Below, in pieces: positions 49,731 through 62,520 of a stretch of DNA of 64,000 nucleotides. The position numbers and the translations under genes are program-made. The stretch comes from Aptenodytes patagonicus (lineage: Eukaryota > Chordata > Aves > Sphenisciformes > Spheniscidae), in the NCBI RefSeq assembly GCF_965638725.1, contig NC_134949.1:120899794-120963793 (forward strand), read 5' to 3'. Below the pieces are notes generated by a model. It made no database searches. It saw only the letters and a list, made by a program, of their open reading frames with translations, and had not been told where the DNA came from. The stretch's first letter is position 1, and each line of letters opens with the position of its first letter.

Positions 49731-52700
49731 AGGTTAGCGTTTCTTTTTAGGAATATCTGAAATGGATTTATTGACCGATGGAAAGTGAGTAAGAGGCTGT
49801 TGCTCTTTAAAAGAAAGCACTGACTTGGTAGGATGTAACTCCTGTAGCTCACGTATTTTTTGCTTGGCTCTTGCTAGTACCGTTGCTATCTTAGCAGAGC
49901 TTAAGACAGAAGAACCACAGGTCAATTTGTGTTGGTTTATTGCCCCACTTGCTATTAAGTGTATTACAGGTGATGGTAACAAAGTACAGTCCCATGTTTT
50001 ATTTGACAGTGAGTCTTTCACAGACAATCATTAGATTTGGATGCTAGACTCGATTGAATCCAAATGCCTGTGGGTTCCCATTGTATCTTGGTGACCATTA
50101 GATACTGAATTTTCTTTTCCAGGTCCTTAGATTTACCGCCAAGAGTTGAGATTGTCAGTTTGGCAAATCAGCTATGTCTTTCCTGAAAGTGCAAGCTTTC
50201 TCAGTAGTAAAGGCATGACCATTATTGATTTCCATCGATTTCTGTGGTCTGATCTAGTGTTTTTAAGGACACTTGAAACATTCAAACTCAGAATGTTCAA
50301 AAAGTATTTTGGTAAATGTCTACACAAATCATAGGTGTATTATAATATAAACAGAAGCAGAAATGACTGATTTGCACTTTCAAATCTGTATCTCAGTTTT
50401 AAGGGCCATTTTAGTATTCTTTGGCTGTTTGCCTTAGAGTCTCAGAGCCTATGGAGCTCATTTCTGTGACTCATTCATTCTTTCTAGTTGTGAATTTTCT
50501 TCTAATGCCACCAGCGGATCTTTCCAGCGTCAGCTGGTCTGATGTTCAAAACACTCTCTTTAGCTGTAAAGCATACCCCTTTGTCTGTTTCAAATCTCAC
50601 CCTTTTCAGTTTTTGTGGTGTTTGAGTATAAACTAAAGGACACTGAATTTACCTCTGCGTTAGCTGTCTTATTGTTGTTGTAAGTCATTCTGTGGTAAAG
50701 TTCCTGGCAGCTGTCATAGGCAGGCAGAGACACCTCCAGCTGTTATTTTTGTCATCTTTGTTCGGAAGGAATGGTGCAAGTATACAATAAACCAGCTATA
50801 AGCATACAGAATTGGTGTTACCTGACTGTTTTTCTAAGTTACCGAAAAGCTTAGCTGTAAACTATATGGCATTTTGGAGGATTTTCTAACATTGATGCAA
50901 AATGCAAGATACTCTGTTTATATCTTCATTTAAAGTCTAAAGAAGTTCGTACTATTAATTCACTGCATTGAATAATAGTATGTTTTATTTATTTAGTCAG
51001 TTTGGTTGATTTTTATGATCCTGTATGTTTGGCATTCATGATTAACAAAGTATTTTGGACGAGCATTCGTGTGTTAGAAATTCTCTACGGAAAAGCTGGA
51101 ATTCTTTGGTAGTTGTCCAGTGGGCACCTGGATAAGTGGCAATGATTTGGGATAATTGCTGCTGATGTTAATATTTGCAGTGAGCTGATGGGCGGTACAG
51201 TTGCTTTATTGTTCTAAGGTTTTGAATGTTGTCTTAACATCTGCATCTTACTGCTATTGCTTCTGGTTAGCCTTCTGATTTTCCCCTTTGAATGGGATTT
51301 CTGTTATCAGCTTTTTGCAACCACAAAGGACTTAATCATTATGGCAAATTGTGACGTTTGGGCTCAACAACACAAAAAAAGGCAAATGCTCATATTGAGT
51401 GTTCTCTGTCAGTATATATAACACTGTGTCTTTTGCTGTCCTTTGCATAATGGGGAAAATTACTCCTCAGCATTAAATACTTGAGAAAGTGGTACTGCAT
51501 CAAATCCTAACTTTTAGGTGTGGTTTGCTAGGAAGACCTATTGTAAAAGGCATTTACAGGTTTATTATTATTTTAATATATATTATATAAAAATTATGTA
51601 TTATTTATATAATTATTTCTATATTTACATATATTATTCAAAAGTATATATCTTTTTTGTGAAATGCAATACAAAACTCTTTCCAGGACTGTGTAATTGT
51701 CTGAATTTTCAGAGACATACTTAAACATCAAGCAGTTCTTTTGCCCTGTCATAAATGTACGGGAGGTAAGCTGGTTTCTGTGCATGCTTTTGTCAGCTTC
51801 AGTGACAACTTGATGCTTCAAAGCTTCCTTCACCTCTTGCGTAACACTTTTCTTGTTGACCACAGGATATTGAGTGCAGACTTTTACATGTTGCGGTGGT
51901 GCTGCTGAGCATGAAAGTTAATCTACCTTGTGCCAGATTTATATGTGTGTGGATGAGACATACATCACACTATTGAGTTTTATCCTGCTAATATGTTCCT
52001 ACTCTTATGCTATCTATTCCAAGGTAATATTATCTATTATTATTTTCTTTCTGTAACTTAGCAACAACAGTTCCTTATAGCTTTACCTGGTCTCAGCCAT
52101 AATGATTATCATGTTTGGAATAAGTGTGTATATATATATATTTTTTCTTTTTAAAGTATCAGATGGGGAGACTTTATGGTTTACCTAAAGATTCGCACCA
52201 AGTGACTCTTTAAAGCAGAGATTGTGGGGGAAGAAAGTAGAGGATCATTTAAATAACTTACTCTGCAGTCAGCTAGGAGCTAAAGAGCAGTAGTTGCTAC
52301 CAATTGTAAGCAATCAGATGAGCAAACCTGCAGTCTAATTTTAAAGTACCTTACACTTACTATACTTCGCAATTGCCTCCATGTTAAAAAATATAAGCTA
52401 ATGAATAACTTTAAATGCATGAGAAAAATGAGTCTTGGATGAGATCTGTATTTGCCAATGAATATTGGTAGGCATCTTGCTCTGATCTCTATGCTGTGTA
52501 CTTAAACAAATGTATATTCCTTTTTTAAATACTGTTGCAGTGCTAATTTGCATTAAGATAACAAGTATTTTATATGTTCTTTGAAAATAAAGATATACAT
52601 GTTTAGTCAATGAAAAGTAGAGATGTCTAAATTTACTGAAGATACGGTAATTTTACAGGTACCTGTGAGGCATAGTTTTCCTATTGAATTGTATGTTAGT

Positions 52701-52961
52701 AGGGAGAAAAAAAAATTGGAGTTAGTTCACTTTGATAAAGCAGAATAAACTTTTATAGCCAGTATTTAGGAGAAAATATTTTTGCCCTTAGGCAAAATAT
52801 TTTTTTATCTCAAAATCACTGTCTGATAAAGAATGGAAACTTCATAGTAGCATGCTTGGTTGTGTTTTCAAAGTAGAACTTGATTCATTCAGTTGCAAGT
52901 GTTCCTTTATGTAGTTTTTATACTAGCATGTGTGTTTATATATGTTCTCTCCTTCCCCCTG

Positions 52962-52984
52962 CCCCCCCCCCCCCCCCCCCCCCC
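52962..52984. repeat. Run of 23 C
   Basis: A pure C homopolymer of 23 bases in intron 1 of BACH1. Homopolymer length is error-prone in sequencing, so the exact number is uncertain. Confidence 0.95.
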
Positions 52985-54319
52985 AAGACTGTGAGGTTAT
53001 TAGGTGCGCAGAATTTCAGGTGAGAGGAATTTGAGGAATGCTCTGGTACTGACAGTACTAGTTTTCTTCCACTAACTGAGAGTTTGTAGTTAGTGAGTTT
53101 TCATGTTGTTTCTTCTTTAATCCTTTCAATCTGCATTGTAAGGACTATTTTAAGTTTTGGAAGATCTTTTTGGACTCTCCTTATTTTCGATGGTAACTGC
53201 TGTATCAAATATCTCAAAGAATATTCTTGCATGTTTTTGTTTCGTAGCATCTTTTGCATTCAGTCACATGGTTGTTTGTTGACACTGACAGTGAACAGTG
53301 ATTTAAATCTACAGTCATCTGCTGACTTCTGGAATACTTTTACAAGTTATCTGTACCTGCTTTTAGTTTTCCTTACTTAAGTGTTATTTTTAAAATAAAA
53401 ATAGCGTGGTAGAATAGGAGTTTTAGTCTGGTTTCCAAGAAAATAATTTGTGTTATCATTGTTTGTAGTGTTCATTTTCTTTCTTTTTAGTAACTTGTTG
53501 CTGCTTTCATTTGAATTTTCTGAGAGGGGGGAAGAAATTCTGATAGATAATACTTGTAGAAAATTAAAATAAGTAAAATGGACACCTGCACTGGGAGGAA
53601 GAACGCCTAGAAGGGTCTGTCCTTGTAGGACAATTACAGCATGAGCTTGTAAGTTATAAGGCTTCTTTAAAAAGTACCATGGAATTGTTTTCTCCACTTC
53701 ACACCTTTTCCCCTCTTTGTCCATCCATAAATGAAATTAATTTTAAGAATTTCCAAGTGCTCCAGGAGAATAGTTAAAGTAGAAGAAAAATTAAACAGTT
53801 TACAGAAGAGATGTTCTTTTTCTCTTTGGTACAACAGTAAGTCTTGTTGTTGTTGTGGATATGTATATAACAAATCTACTTACGGACAAGTGTATTTTGT
53901 ACTTACATACCGCTGTGGAAAATCTAGTTGGCTGTCATGACAAATACTAGCATAAATGTGGTTCCATGCCTTTATTACACAACTGGAAAACAGAATGAAG
54001 GCATTCACAAGTTTGACCTCTGTTAGTACTTCTCTGAAGTGTTACAGCTTTTTACATTGGTTACATTTTCCCTTTCCTGTTGGATGCTTTTTGTTTTCAC
54101 CAGCATTTTCAGTCTTCTGGTTCTTTTCCTTTTGATTTCTCTCTCTTTATCATGCATGACTGTAATTAGATTTTACAGAGAAGACTGAGAGAAATTTAGT
54201 GTTTGAGTGTGGTGTGTGTGTGTGGTGGTTTTTTTGTTTGTCTGGTTGGGTTTTTTTAAAGGTTCTTTTAACTTTTGAAACGCTTAATGAAATGCTGCAT
54301 TTTATATTTTGGATACCTC

Positions 54320-54339
54320 AAAAAAAAAAAAAAAAAAAA
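54320..54339. repeat. Run of 20 A followed by A-rich tail
   Basis: A pure A run continues as ccaaaaaacaaac. It could be the tail of an old retroposed sequence in the + direction, but no parent sequence is recognised upstream and no flanking duplication was found. Confidence 0.9.
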
Positions 54340-57062
54340 CCAAAAAACAAACTTGCATCCTGTTTAAAAATAGTGGGGACATAACTTGGCTGATGATATC
54401 TTCACATTAGGAAGTACAACATTCTGTCAGAGTAAAGTGTTAAATTGAGTTATGCTCAAATTGGATATTTATTTTCACTTCTCAAGAAACAGAAGGTAGT
54501 GTTTCAATGTTGAAACCTAATTGGTTTTGGCAGCAACAACATTGGACGCTCACTATCAGAGCTTCAAGTAGGCTGCACGCGGTTTTGAAAGTATGTTGCG
54601 TGCCTTGTGGAGATCAACTGAAAAGGAGGGTTGACTGTCCTCTGAGTGTCACACACACATACACTACTCTTCCTTTTAGCCCCCCATGCTATAAAAGTGT
54701 AATAAGCTGAATTGGGTATTGGAACTGATTATTTTATAAGGGAAAACTCAAAAGCGGCATATATGATACATGGGTTGTCTATCTGAGGGTTGGGAGAACT
54801 TGGGACTTCAAAAGAAGAAAGAAAAAAGAACCTTTAAAGGCCTGTCTGTGACTATAGTTTCCCTCATGAGTTTTGCCTAGGTGTTCACCCCAAAATATGT
54901 CCTTATCTGTGCTCCCCACCACCCTGGATTTAGTCTTCCATTTTGTCCTCCATTCCTTTTTGATGATTTTTTTTTTTCTTTTTAGAGTTTCTGGTAACAA
55001 ATATGGAGTCATACTTTGTTAAACTGCATATGCTGTAATATTTGAGGAATATGGTAAGTTAAGGATATAAAGCAAACAAATTAGGAATACATGATTTATA
55101 TTGCACTGCTTCTCATAAGCTATTATAAGAATAGAATTTCATGAATAATGGTTTCACAGCCATTATTTCATAATTCCCATTTAAACTGATTGGAAATTAA
55201 ATACTTCCTAAGTAAGCAAATCTCTGTAGTCTTGTCATTAGGTATATGAAAACATTTAAACTGGTTTTTTGCTTCCAAGAATAAGCCCTTTAGGGTTAAC
55301 AGCACATGGTATAGCTATTGCTTAGTGGGAAAACTCTGATTTGTGTAACTTTTTTTTTTCTCAGAACTTTTATTTTCACAAAACAAAATCTTCTATATTT
55401 AAGCAAATGCCTCAAAACAGATTTAGTTTCATTGTCTTTGCCAAGTTATGATCTGTACATTTTGTTGCTAAAGTTTGACTCTGAAGTTGAGTGTACAGTG
55501 TTCCATGACAGAGTGGGAAAGGCAGATAATGCTGATGCTCTGCACTTTACCGGAGTCCAGACTGGTACTGTGCTACTGCTGCCACTGGAAATGTGGATCT
55601 TTTTCTTCTCTCTTTGTGTTAAAAAGATCACTGAAAATGCCTGTATGCCATGAAAATAACTTGAGTAGTGAGTAACCAGGAGTATAGCTGGCAGGGTGGT
55701 TGGTTTTTTCCCCACTGTGTTTAAAGATGGCCATGCCCTCCTCCCTCCCCATATTGTGAAAGTTTCCCATATTTGAAAACTGAAGATTTGCATTGGCTAC
55801 AGTTTTATTGTTGTTGGGAGCTGGCATAACATAACAACCTCTGTTGAGCAATATAATGATTGGGTAGTCCTGTGTCAGCTGAAGTGAGTCTCAGCAACTG
55901 TGTTCAGTTACAGTAACTCTTGGGTAGAATAGTCCAGTGTAATCTAAATGCTCGTTTTAAAGTAATGTTTTTCCTAGTAATATCATATTTTCCTTGCAGG
56001 ACAGTTCCAAATCTGGTTACGTGGTTTCTTCATCGAGCTTTAGATGCGAGGACACTTCTTATTAGGCTTTTTTTTTTTTTGTAACTGGAAGAAATGCTCA
56101 ATCCAAAGAAGACAGGAATTTAGAAATACAATGTAAAGATCAGACTTGGAAATGCTGTTAAACTTTGCATTCTCTAGGAGGTCTGATTTCTTCCCAGCTC
56201 TTTTTTTTTTTTGCAAATACCAGTTGACGAATAGCTTCAGGACACTTACATATGTTTATTTCAAGGTTTTAAGTATCATAGAATTTTTACCGTTGTTTAT
56301 TACCCAATAAATACTGTTATTTCAGAACTTTGATGCTCTGTCACAAAAGGGATTCTGTTGCCAGGTGATCTGAATAATAGTGATCGATTAGGAAAGCAAA
56401 CCTTTAAAAAGCATGACAATTCAAATAGTGATGAGCAGGAGAGGGGAAAAAAGGCTGCATTAGAGAATTAAGGCAGGTGGAAAACAGGAGAACTAATCTG
56501 CTTTAAAAACAAAATACCAACCTACTAGAGAGAGAATGAGAATACTTTACCAATGCCTGATGGTTTAGCAGGCAAACTACTTTTGAAAGAAGACAACACA
56601 AATCAGTAAAGAGAAGTAGCTTGTATAGTCTTTTGGTGAATTTTGGCTTAATGCGTCTGTTTTTTATTTCTCTTTACATTTTCATAGTGTTGGAGTCGGA
56701 ATATACTCAACTAAAAATGAAAGCTTAAATAATTTTTAAGTGTTACAGTAAAGTTATGACTTAATCACTTGCTGAGGAAAAATCTGTTCTTTATCACTGA
56801 AGTCACATGAAAAATTGTTCCCTTTTTTGGTCTATGAAACTACTAAAGCAATATTTTAAGATGTACATATTAAGGTTTGGGTACTTCAAATGCTCATAAG
56901 CATGTATTTACGTATTAGCACGTATGAAATACTGAGTATTAATCTTAGTCTTAAAGAATTAGATCAGGCAATGCATGTTTAACAGTTTGCTTATGTTTTA
57001 GTATCAGTAGGTTCCTGTTGGATGTGACTTTCACGTCTACAACTTGTTTTTTCTTCCTGCAG

Positions 57063-57357
57063 ATTTGAAGAAGAGAAGCATGCTTTCCACTGAGACTTAC
57101 ACTACCATTTGTGATACAGAATGTCTCTAAGTGAGAATAGTGTGGTTTTTGCATACGAATCTTCAGTACACAGTACCAATGTACTTCTCAGTCTTGATGA
57201 TCAGAGAAAGCAAGATATTCTTTGTGATGTTACTATTTTAGTGGAAGATCAGCGATTTCGGGCTCACAAAGCTGTGCTTGCAGCTTGCAGCAGTTACTTC
57301 CTTTCAAGAATTGTGGGCCAGGTGGATGCTGATCTTATCATCACTTTACCGGAAGAG
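57063..57357 (+). CDS. BACH1: BACH1 exon 2: leader end and first 79 codons
   Basis: The acceptor is a strong pyrimidine tract ending TTCTTCCTGCAG and the donor is GAG|GTGAGT. Coding starts at 57121: the context cagaATG has A at -3, and the peptide begins MSLSENSVV as expected for BACH1 (mammalian proteins as remembered have one Val fewer). This exon carries the N-terminal half of the BTB/POZ domain, including [17 protein letters not shown] and VLAACSSYF (about residues 34-60). BACH1 is a nuclear BTB-bZIP repressor. With small MAF proteins it binds MARE/ARE sites and represses HMOX1, ferritin and NQO1 genes until haem releases it. The BTB domain mediates dimerisation and recognition by ubiquitin ligases. 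The exon ends in phase 0 after residue 79, inside the BTB fold. The 58-base leader part holds an overlapping upstream ORF. Confidence 0.96.
57080..57130 (+). CDS. Upstream ORF overlapping the BACH1 start codon
   Basis: In the leader part of exon 2 an ATG with A at -3 (gaagcATG) begins a 16-codon frame that ends in TAA at 57128-57130. It is in a different frame from BACH1 and overlaps its first ten bases, so ribosomes that translate it cannot simply resume at the BACH1 ATG. The peptide itself ([16 protein letters not shown]) has no recognisable function. If used, it would lower BACH1 output and make it depend on leaky scanning. Whether it is translated is not known from sequence. Confidence 0.5.
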   Translation: MLSTETYTTICDTECL

Positions 57358-60300
57358 GTGAGTGTCACTCCCTTCTGTATTTTACCTGCTAGTGCTTCTA
57401 ATCTGTTTTGTTCAATTCTGTTTTACAGTAGGCTGGTGCTTAACTAAGAAGTTAAGGTAAGAGAGTTAAGAACTGAGGGGAAGGAACTTCTAAGTTGTAA
57501 AGCTGCCATTGGTTGAGGTAAAGGCTAGACAAATCAGAGTGTATATCACAGACTGAAGATACGGGAATGCTGTCGTGGGGAATTGTATAGGGGAGATCTT
57601 TTCAATTAAGTATATATTACTTTTTAAATTATGCACCTGATTCAAAGCATGTAAGTTAGTCAAAAAACAGGCCTTAAATGGTAAAGAGGTATTGCAGAAC
57701 TAGTCCTCCTATATCAAAAGAGAATACTTTTGGAGTAATAAATAAACAAATTAAAGCTTAAAATGGTAATACCTTTAAATCAGTGTCATTAAGATTTGGT
57801 TTCATACGTTTGAGTAATACAACCATGCTTATATTCCTTGCTGCTTACTGTTGTTAAGAATTTTCTTCTTCTCAGTTCCCCATCTTTTTTGCACACTGAT
57901 CATTAGCTTGATTTTTTTTTTTCCACTGTGTTTATTACTTTTAAGACTGAGAAAATGTATTGCAATTACTTGCTTTCTTTTTTTACCCCTAAAATTCATA
58001 TTCTTAAATCAGATTGAATTTAAAGGCATTCAGCAGGAATGAGCCAGAACCTGACATCTGTAGGGAAGAAAATTTATTATTACATATCTGGAGCATCCAA
58101 GACATTTAAAGATTCCAGTTGGTATTTAGTTAAGTTATAAGAGGCATAAGGCAAGCAAGTGACTGGATTTTTACATGAAATGCTGTGCTTGTAGATGAAA
58201 AGTGAAGAGCCTCTAAGTGCTCTGATTGTGCCCAGTGGTAGCAGTAATCTGAAGAGTTAAATAATCAATGCCTTTCTGGGAGGTAGTTCATGGTAATCAG
58301 CTTTGCGGCTGGGAAATAACATGCAAATTGTTGGCAACTCAACTAGAATCATTAAAGTTGGAGGAAAGGTGCACATCAATGAATATTTAGTGACATTGGA
58401 GATTACGTTATAGACTTGTTCATGTACAAGACTGAGCTGAGTGTTAATGCAGAGATGATGTATTCAGAAAGCCTGTACTTCAGTACAGTAGCTACCTCAC
58501 TGGCTTTGTAACATACTGAGATAAGCACAAGGATTCTCTGTTACCAGAATCTTTCTGGTTTTATAGAAAACAGAAAACTAAAAGGATCAAGTGGTCTCTT
58601 AAAGAGCTTCACTGGTCTTTGCTATTATTTTCTATTGATCAATGAATTTGTTATAAAATTACGTTACAGCATAATACTGCTATGCCACTTTTACTCAACC
58701 TTCCTACTGTGTGTGTTCATTTCTTACACTTTTTTTCCTAGTGGCTTAATATGTTGATAGCCTGAACGTCTCTCAGATTAAAAGAAAAGTGATGATGGGA
58801 GATGATGTGGAAGGGAAGTAGGATGCTGGGGGACACAAAGCCACAATTTGGAGTAAAAGAGGGAAGTTAGTGGCATGTAAAACTTGTGATGTTGAAGAGA
58901 GAACTTTGCTTTGGGATGATGGAACAAATAGGATATTGGAAGAATAAGAAATGTACATCAGAGTTGGAGAGGGGAAAAATAGTCTCTGGTGCAAAGCAAC
59001 AGTGTTCCAGTAAACCCATGAAATAAACCTGAGTTAGAAGGGACCGGAGTTTGTAAAGAAAATGGAGGAACATAATAATCCTGATATTTACTGCAATGTA
59101 GACTTAAGAGGACTCTTAATGTAGTTTTGTATTAGTGATGTAAGAACTGAATCTGCTGAAGCAACAAGCAAAAATACTAACAGTGAGTCTCATGTTTTAA
59201 TCATTTGATCTGATCACTTACTTGGTAAAAGCATTTTAAGACAGCAACTTGAGCTTCTCTTCTGGGAACTGCTAAATATTTTGAAATGAGTCAGTTTATG
59301 AAGCTGCATATTTGAGAGGGAAACGCTGATCACATGGTTTGACATGTGATTTTTTTTTTAACCTTTTTAATCATCTGAAGTATTTGAGGTTTAAAATGAA
59401 AGACACCAGTCCACAATCTGAGATACCAAAATATTTTTGGAATTAAAGTACTTAATATATATTGTATTGTAAAGACTAACTGCTGACATCTTGGTGTAGG
59501 TTCTGTGTTGTTTTTCTACCAATGTTTTTACTCTGAGTTAAGACTTTCAGCCCAAATACAAATTAAATAAATGGCTGCTGCAAGAGTTGCTTTTCTAGGT
59601 CAGTCAGACCAAGAGTCTTTCTAGCGTTCTATCTTGTTTGAGGATAGCCAGCTAGAAATGTGTAAGAGAAAGTGAAAGGAGTATAGAGTGTTTTTTCCCC
59701 TCTTGATCCTTCTAGTTTTTAGCAATAAGTGTTGCTACCTTATATAGAAAGAATGTACAGTTTTGAAATAGCATTGTATTTGTTTTGTTCGGTTTCATGT
59801 ATGAATGTCACTTGTTTGTAAACACACTTTAATGATCTATTGACTATACTAAGCTTGAAGACTTCTTGCCAGCTTATAGATAAACTGTCTTTTACACTCC
59901 CCTTCTCCACATTATTAAGGATGAATTAATGTGGTGGTGTAATCAGTAGTCTTCTCTCCAGAGCATATTTCAAATGCTATTTTAAGAATTCTTTAGATAG
60001 GTCATACGAGTTTACAGACAGTTTTGCTGAACTGTCTCTGTGCAGATCTCTTCAACTTCCTTTCATGTGTTGTTTATGTGTTCTTTAAAAAAACAACCAA
60101 CCAACCACTAAAAAAACAAACAAAACAAACCCTCAACTGACTCCTAAATTAAATTGCATGTATAGTTAATTATGTTGCTGGCAGAAGCATTCAGTATAGT
60201 TAATGCATTAATATAGCACTTTACTCAGCATGAAGTCCTGTTCATTTCAATAAAGGAGGGGAGCAGAACGTGGGCTTGAGTTTGAGTAGTAATAATGGAC

Positions 60301-61128
60301 ATATTGCTTTATCTTTTACTTGCAGGGAAAGGCTAAAGAAATGTCATGTAATTTGTAATATGGTGATCTGTTTAAAGCTTTCTGCCTGATTCCTTAGTAA
60401 TTTTTTCGTGCGTAGAAGATGATCTTGTGGAGCTTGTAACAATACAGTCTTTGTTTATCTCTGGATTCCCTGTTAGGCAACTGTTCTGCAGTAAAAACTG
60501 ACATGATAATGATGGAAATGTTCAATTAAAACTACCTACTCCAAAGAGGCTTTAAACTGAGAATAATTGATTTTTGGTGTACAGTTTTTGGGTATAATTG
60601 TTTTCATCTGTGGGAGGAAGAAAGGAGTATGTGGCTATAGTAATAAATAATCACATGTGGTCAAATTCCATTTTTTCAAACTTCTTTATATCAATGAAGC
60701 ATAAGACTGAGCAAATAACAGTAATTGCTCTTTAAAGGAACAATTAAATACTAGCAGCATTTTGATCTTACTCTAGAGTAATTCATGTACAACTTGGGTT
60801 TGAAAGGTATCTTTGTGAAGTTGGAATCCAGCTACTGGTTTTCAGTGTACAGCAGTATTTTTCACTTGTTAGTACTGTATTGTCAGAACATTTTATTAAG
60901 AGATTGATCACAGTGAAGAAGATAATTGCCACAAAATGTACAGGATAAGATTGTTTCAGAATGAGTGTGGCCAGGTTTTCTCTGTGGAACAAATCTGCTG
61001 CTTTTGTCTTGTACTCTGTCCTGCTGGGGTGAATGCTCACAGGTAAACTTGGGTTCTGTGTGTTTCTCTATTTAAACCCATATTGGCCATACTAATATAT
61101 TTTTTTTCTTTCTTTTTTTTTTTAATAG
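57358..61128 (+). other. BACH1: BACH1 intron 2 (3.8 kb)
   Basis: A GT-AG intron running from GTGAGTGTC to a long T-rich tract and TTTAATAG. It is AT-rich with scattered T runs and no recognised repeat or gene. A TGAGTCA motif at 59287-59293 is noted under findings. Confidence 0.9.
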
Positions 61129-62520
61129 GTGACACTTAAAGGATTTAGTCCTTTGCTTCAGTTCGCATACACAGCCAAGCTTATTTTAAATAAAGACAAT
61201 GTGTCTGAAGTTTGCAAATGTGCTGAATTTTTGGGTGTACACAACATTGAAGAGTCTTGCTTTCAGTTTCTCAAATTCAAATTTTTGGACTTTAAGTCAG
61301 ATCAGCAGGAATGTCCTAGGAAGAAGTGTTGTACACAGCATTGTCAGAAAACAAACCCTAAAATTGGCAGTGTGGATGATGGAGACCTAGAAATAGATGA
61401 TGAAGCAGAAGAACTTTTAGAAAAGGAATATATTCAAACTCCTGACACAAAGCTCTGTAAAGATGAAGAAAATGCTAAATCATCGCCTGCTCCTCAAGAT
61501 AATGCCAATCAAACATGTGATCCTGTACATTTAGAAAGGGGTAGTGTTTCCAGCTTACCTTCCCAATGCCCAAAGTATAGGAAATTCCAGAAAGCTTTTG
61601 GAAATGACAAAGTTCATACTTCAGAGTCCAATTCCAGTATTAAAGACATTCAGGTGCCACCATTTGCAACTTTTCTTGAGAAGGAAGTGTCTGATAATGA
61701 CAGCATACAAAAAGCTCAGGAGTGTGTACCTATGCAGCTGGTCTCAAAATGTGAAGAGACTCAGGTAAAAATGGAAGAAGGGGTGGAAGGCATTGAGAAA
61801 AAGGAAGAGTCAAAGAGAGATTCTGTGACTCAGAATGTGTCGTGTCCTGTGGAGAAAATGGATCTTGCTGCTTTCCCCCAAAACTCTGCTACACCTCATG
61901 GACTCAATTCTGTGTCTTTTTTACATACTTGTGAGCAATATGGTAACTTGAATTTCAGTAGTATGCAAAACAACACAGTCTTAGCTGAAAAAACTGTATC
62001 AGGTACTGGAGTTGGGAATGACAAAATTGAAAGTCAAGATGACGCACCTTCAAAGGTCGATTTGTGCACTAGGGAAGCCACTAACATTACATCAGCTGGT
62101 GATCGAAGCAGTGTGGAAAGAGAGGTAGCAGAACATCTAGCAAAAGGGTTCTGGAGTGACATTTACAGCACAGAAGCCTGTCAAATACATTTACCACCTG
62201 CAGTTCCAAAAGAGTGCTTGGAGCCAGTATATTCGGGGAAAAAATCAGAGTGTCCGTGGCTGGGTATCAGGATCAGTGAAAGTCCTGAACCTTGCTCTCA
62301 ACGAACTTTTACAACATTGAATTCTGTCAACTGCCCCTTTATAAGCAACCTTAGTACTGAAGGATGCTCCAACAGCTCTGAAATAAGCAGTGGAGATTAT
62401 GTTCAGGGACAGCAACAAGAACAGTGTCCCTATAATTATGTGATAAGTTTGGGAGAGGATTCAGAAACTGACACCGAGGGAGACAGTGAATCCTGTTCAG
62501 CAAGAGAACAAGAATGTGAG
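61129..62520 (+). CDS. BACH1: BACH1 exon 3: residues 80-543
   Basis: This 1392-base exon is open throughout (464 codons, phase 0 at both ends) between TTTAATAG|GTG and GAG|GTAAGA. It completes the BTB domain (QFAYTAKLIL, CKCAEFLGVHNIEESCF, to about residue 130). An acidic stretch at about 162-178 and a long low-complexity linker follow. Then come the conserved block RSSVEREVAEHLAKGFWSD (about 405-423) and the acidic SETDTEGDSES block (about 524-534). Six Cys-Pro dipeptides lie at about residues 141, 226, 318, 454, 481 and 512. The last three (ECPWLGIRI, NCPFIS, QCPY) match the haem-binding CP motifs of human BACH1 in order and nearly in spacing. The basic region and leucine zipper are encoded by exons beyond the window, so the gene is cut off here and not truncated by mutation. 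Confidence 0.97.

Larger units (their letters stand above)
44165..57062 (+). other. BACH1: BACH1 intron 1 (12.9 kb)
   Basis: It runs from GTGAGC after exon 1 to TTCTTCCTGCAG before exon 2. The first 600 bases remain CpG-rich, then the sequence becomes AT-rich. Inside are a (CCGT) run, a MIR-like remnant, a GATA array, a 23-base C run and a 20-base A run. No other gene was recognised; further untranslated or alternative first exons could be hidden here. Confidence 0.75.

Noticed and set aside
57358..57447. Read-through of BACH1 exon 2 into intron 2 giving a 108-residue frame
   Set aside because: It would break the BTB domain, and no polyadenylation signal was seen close by; the normal donor GTGAGT is strong.
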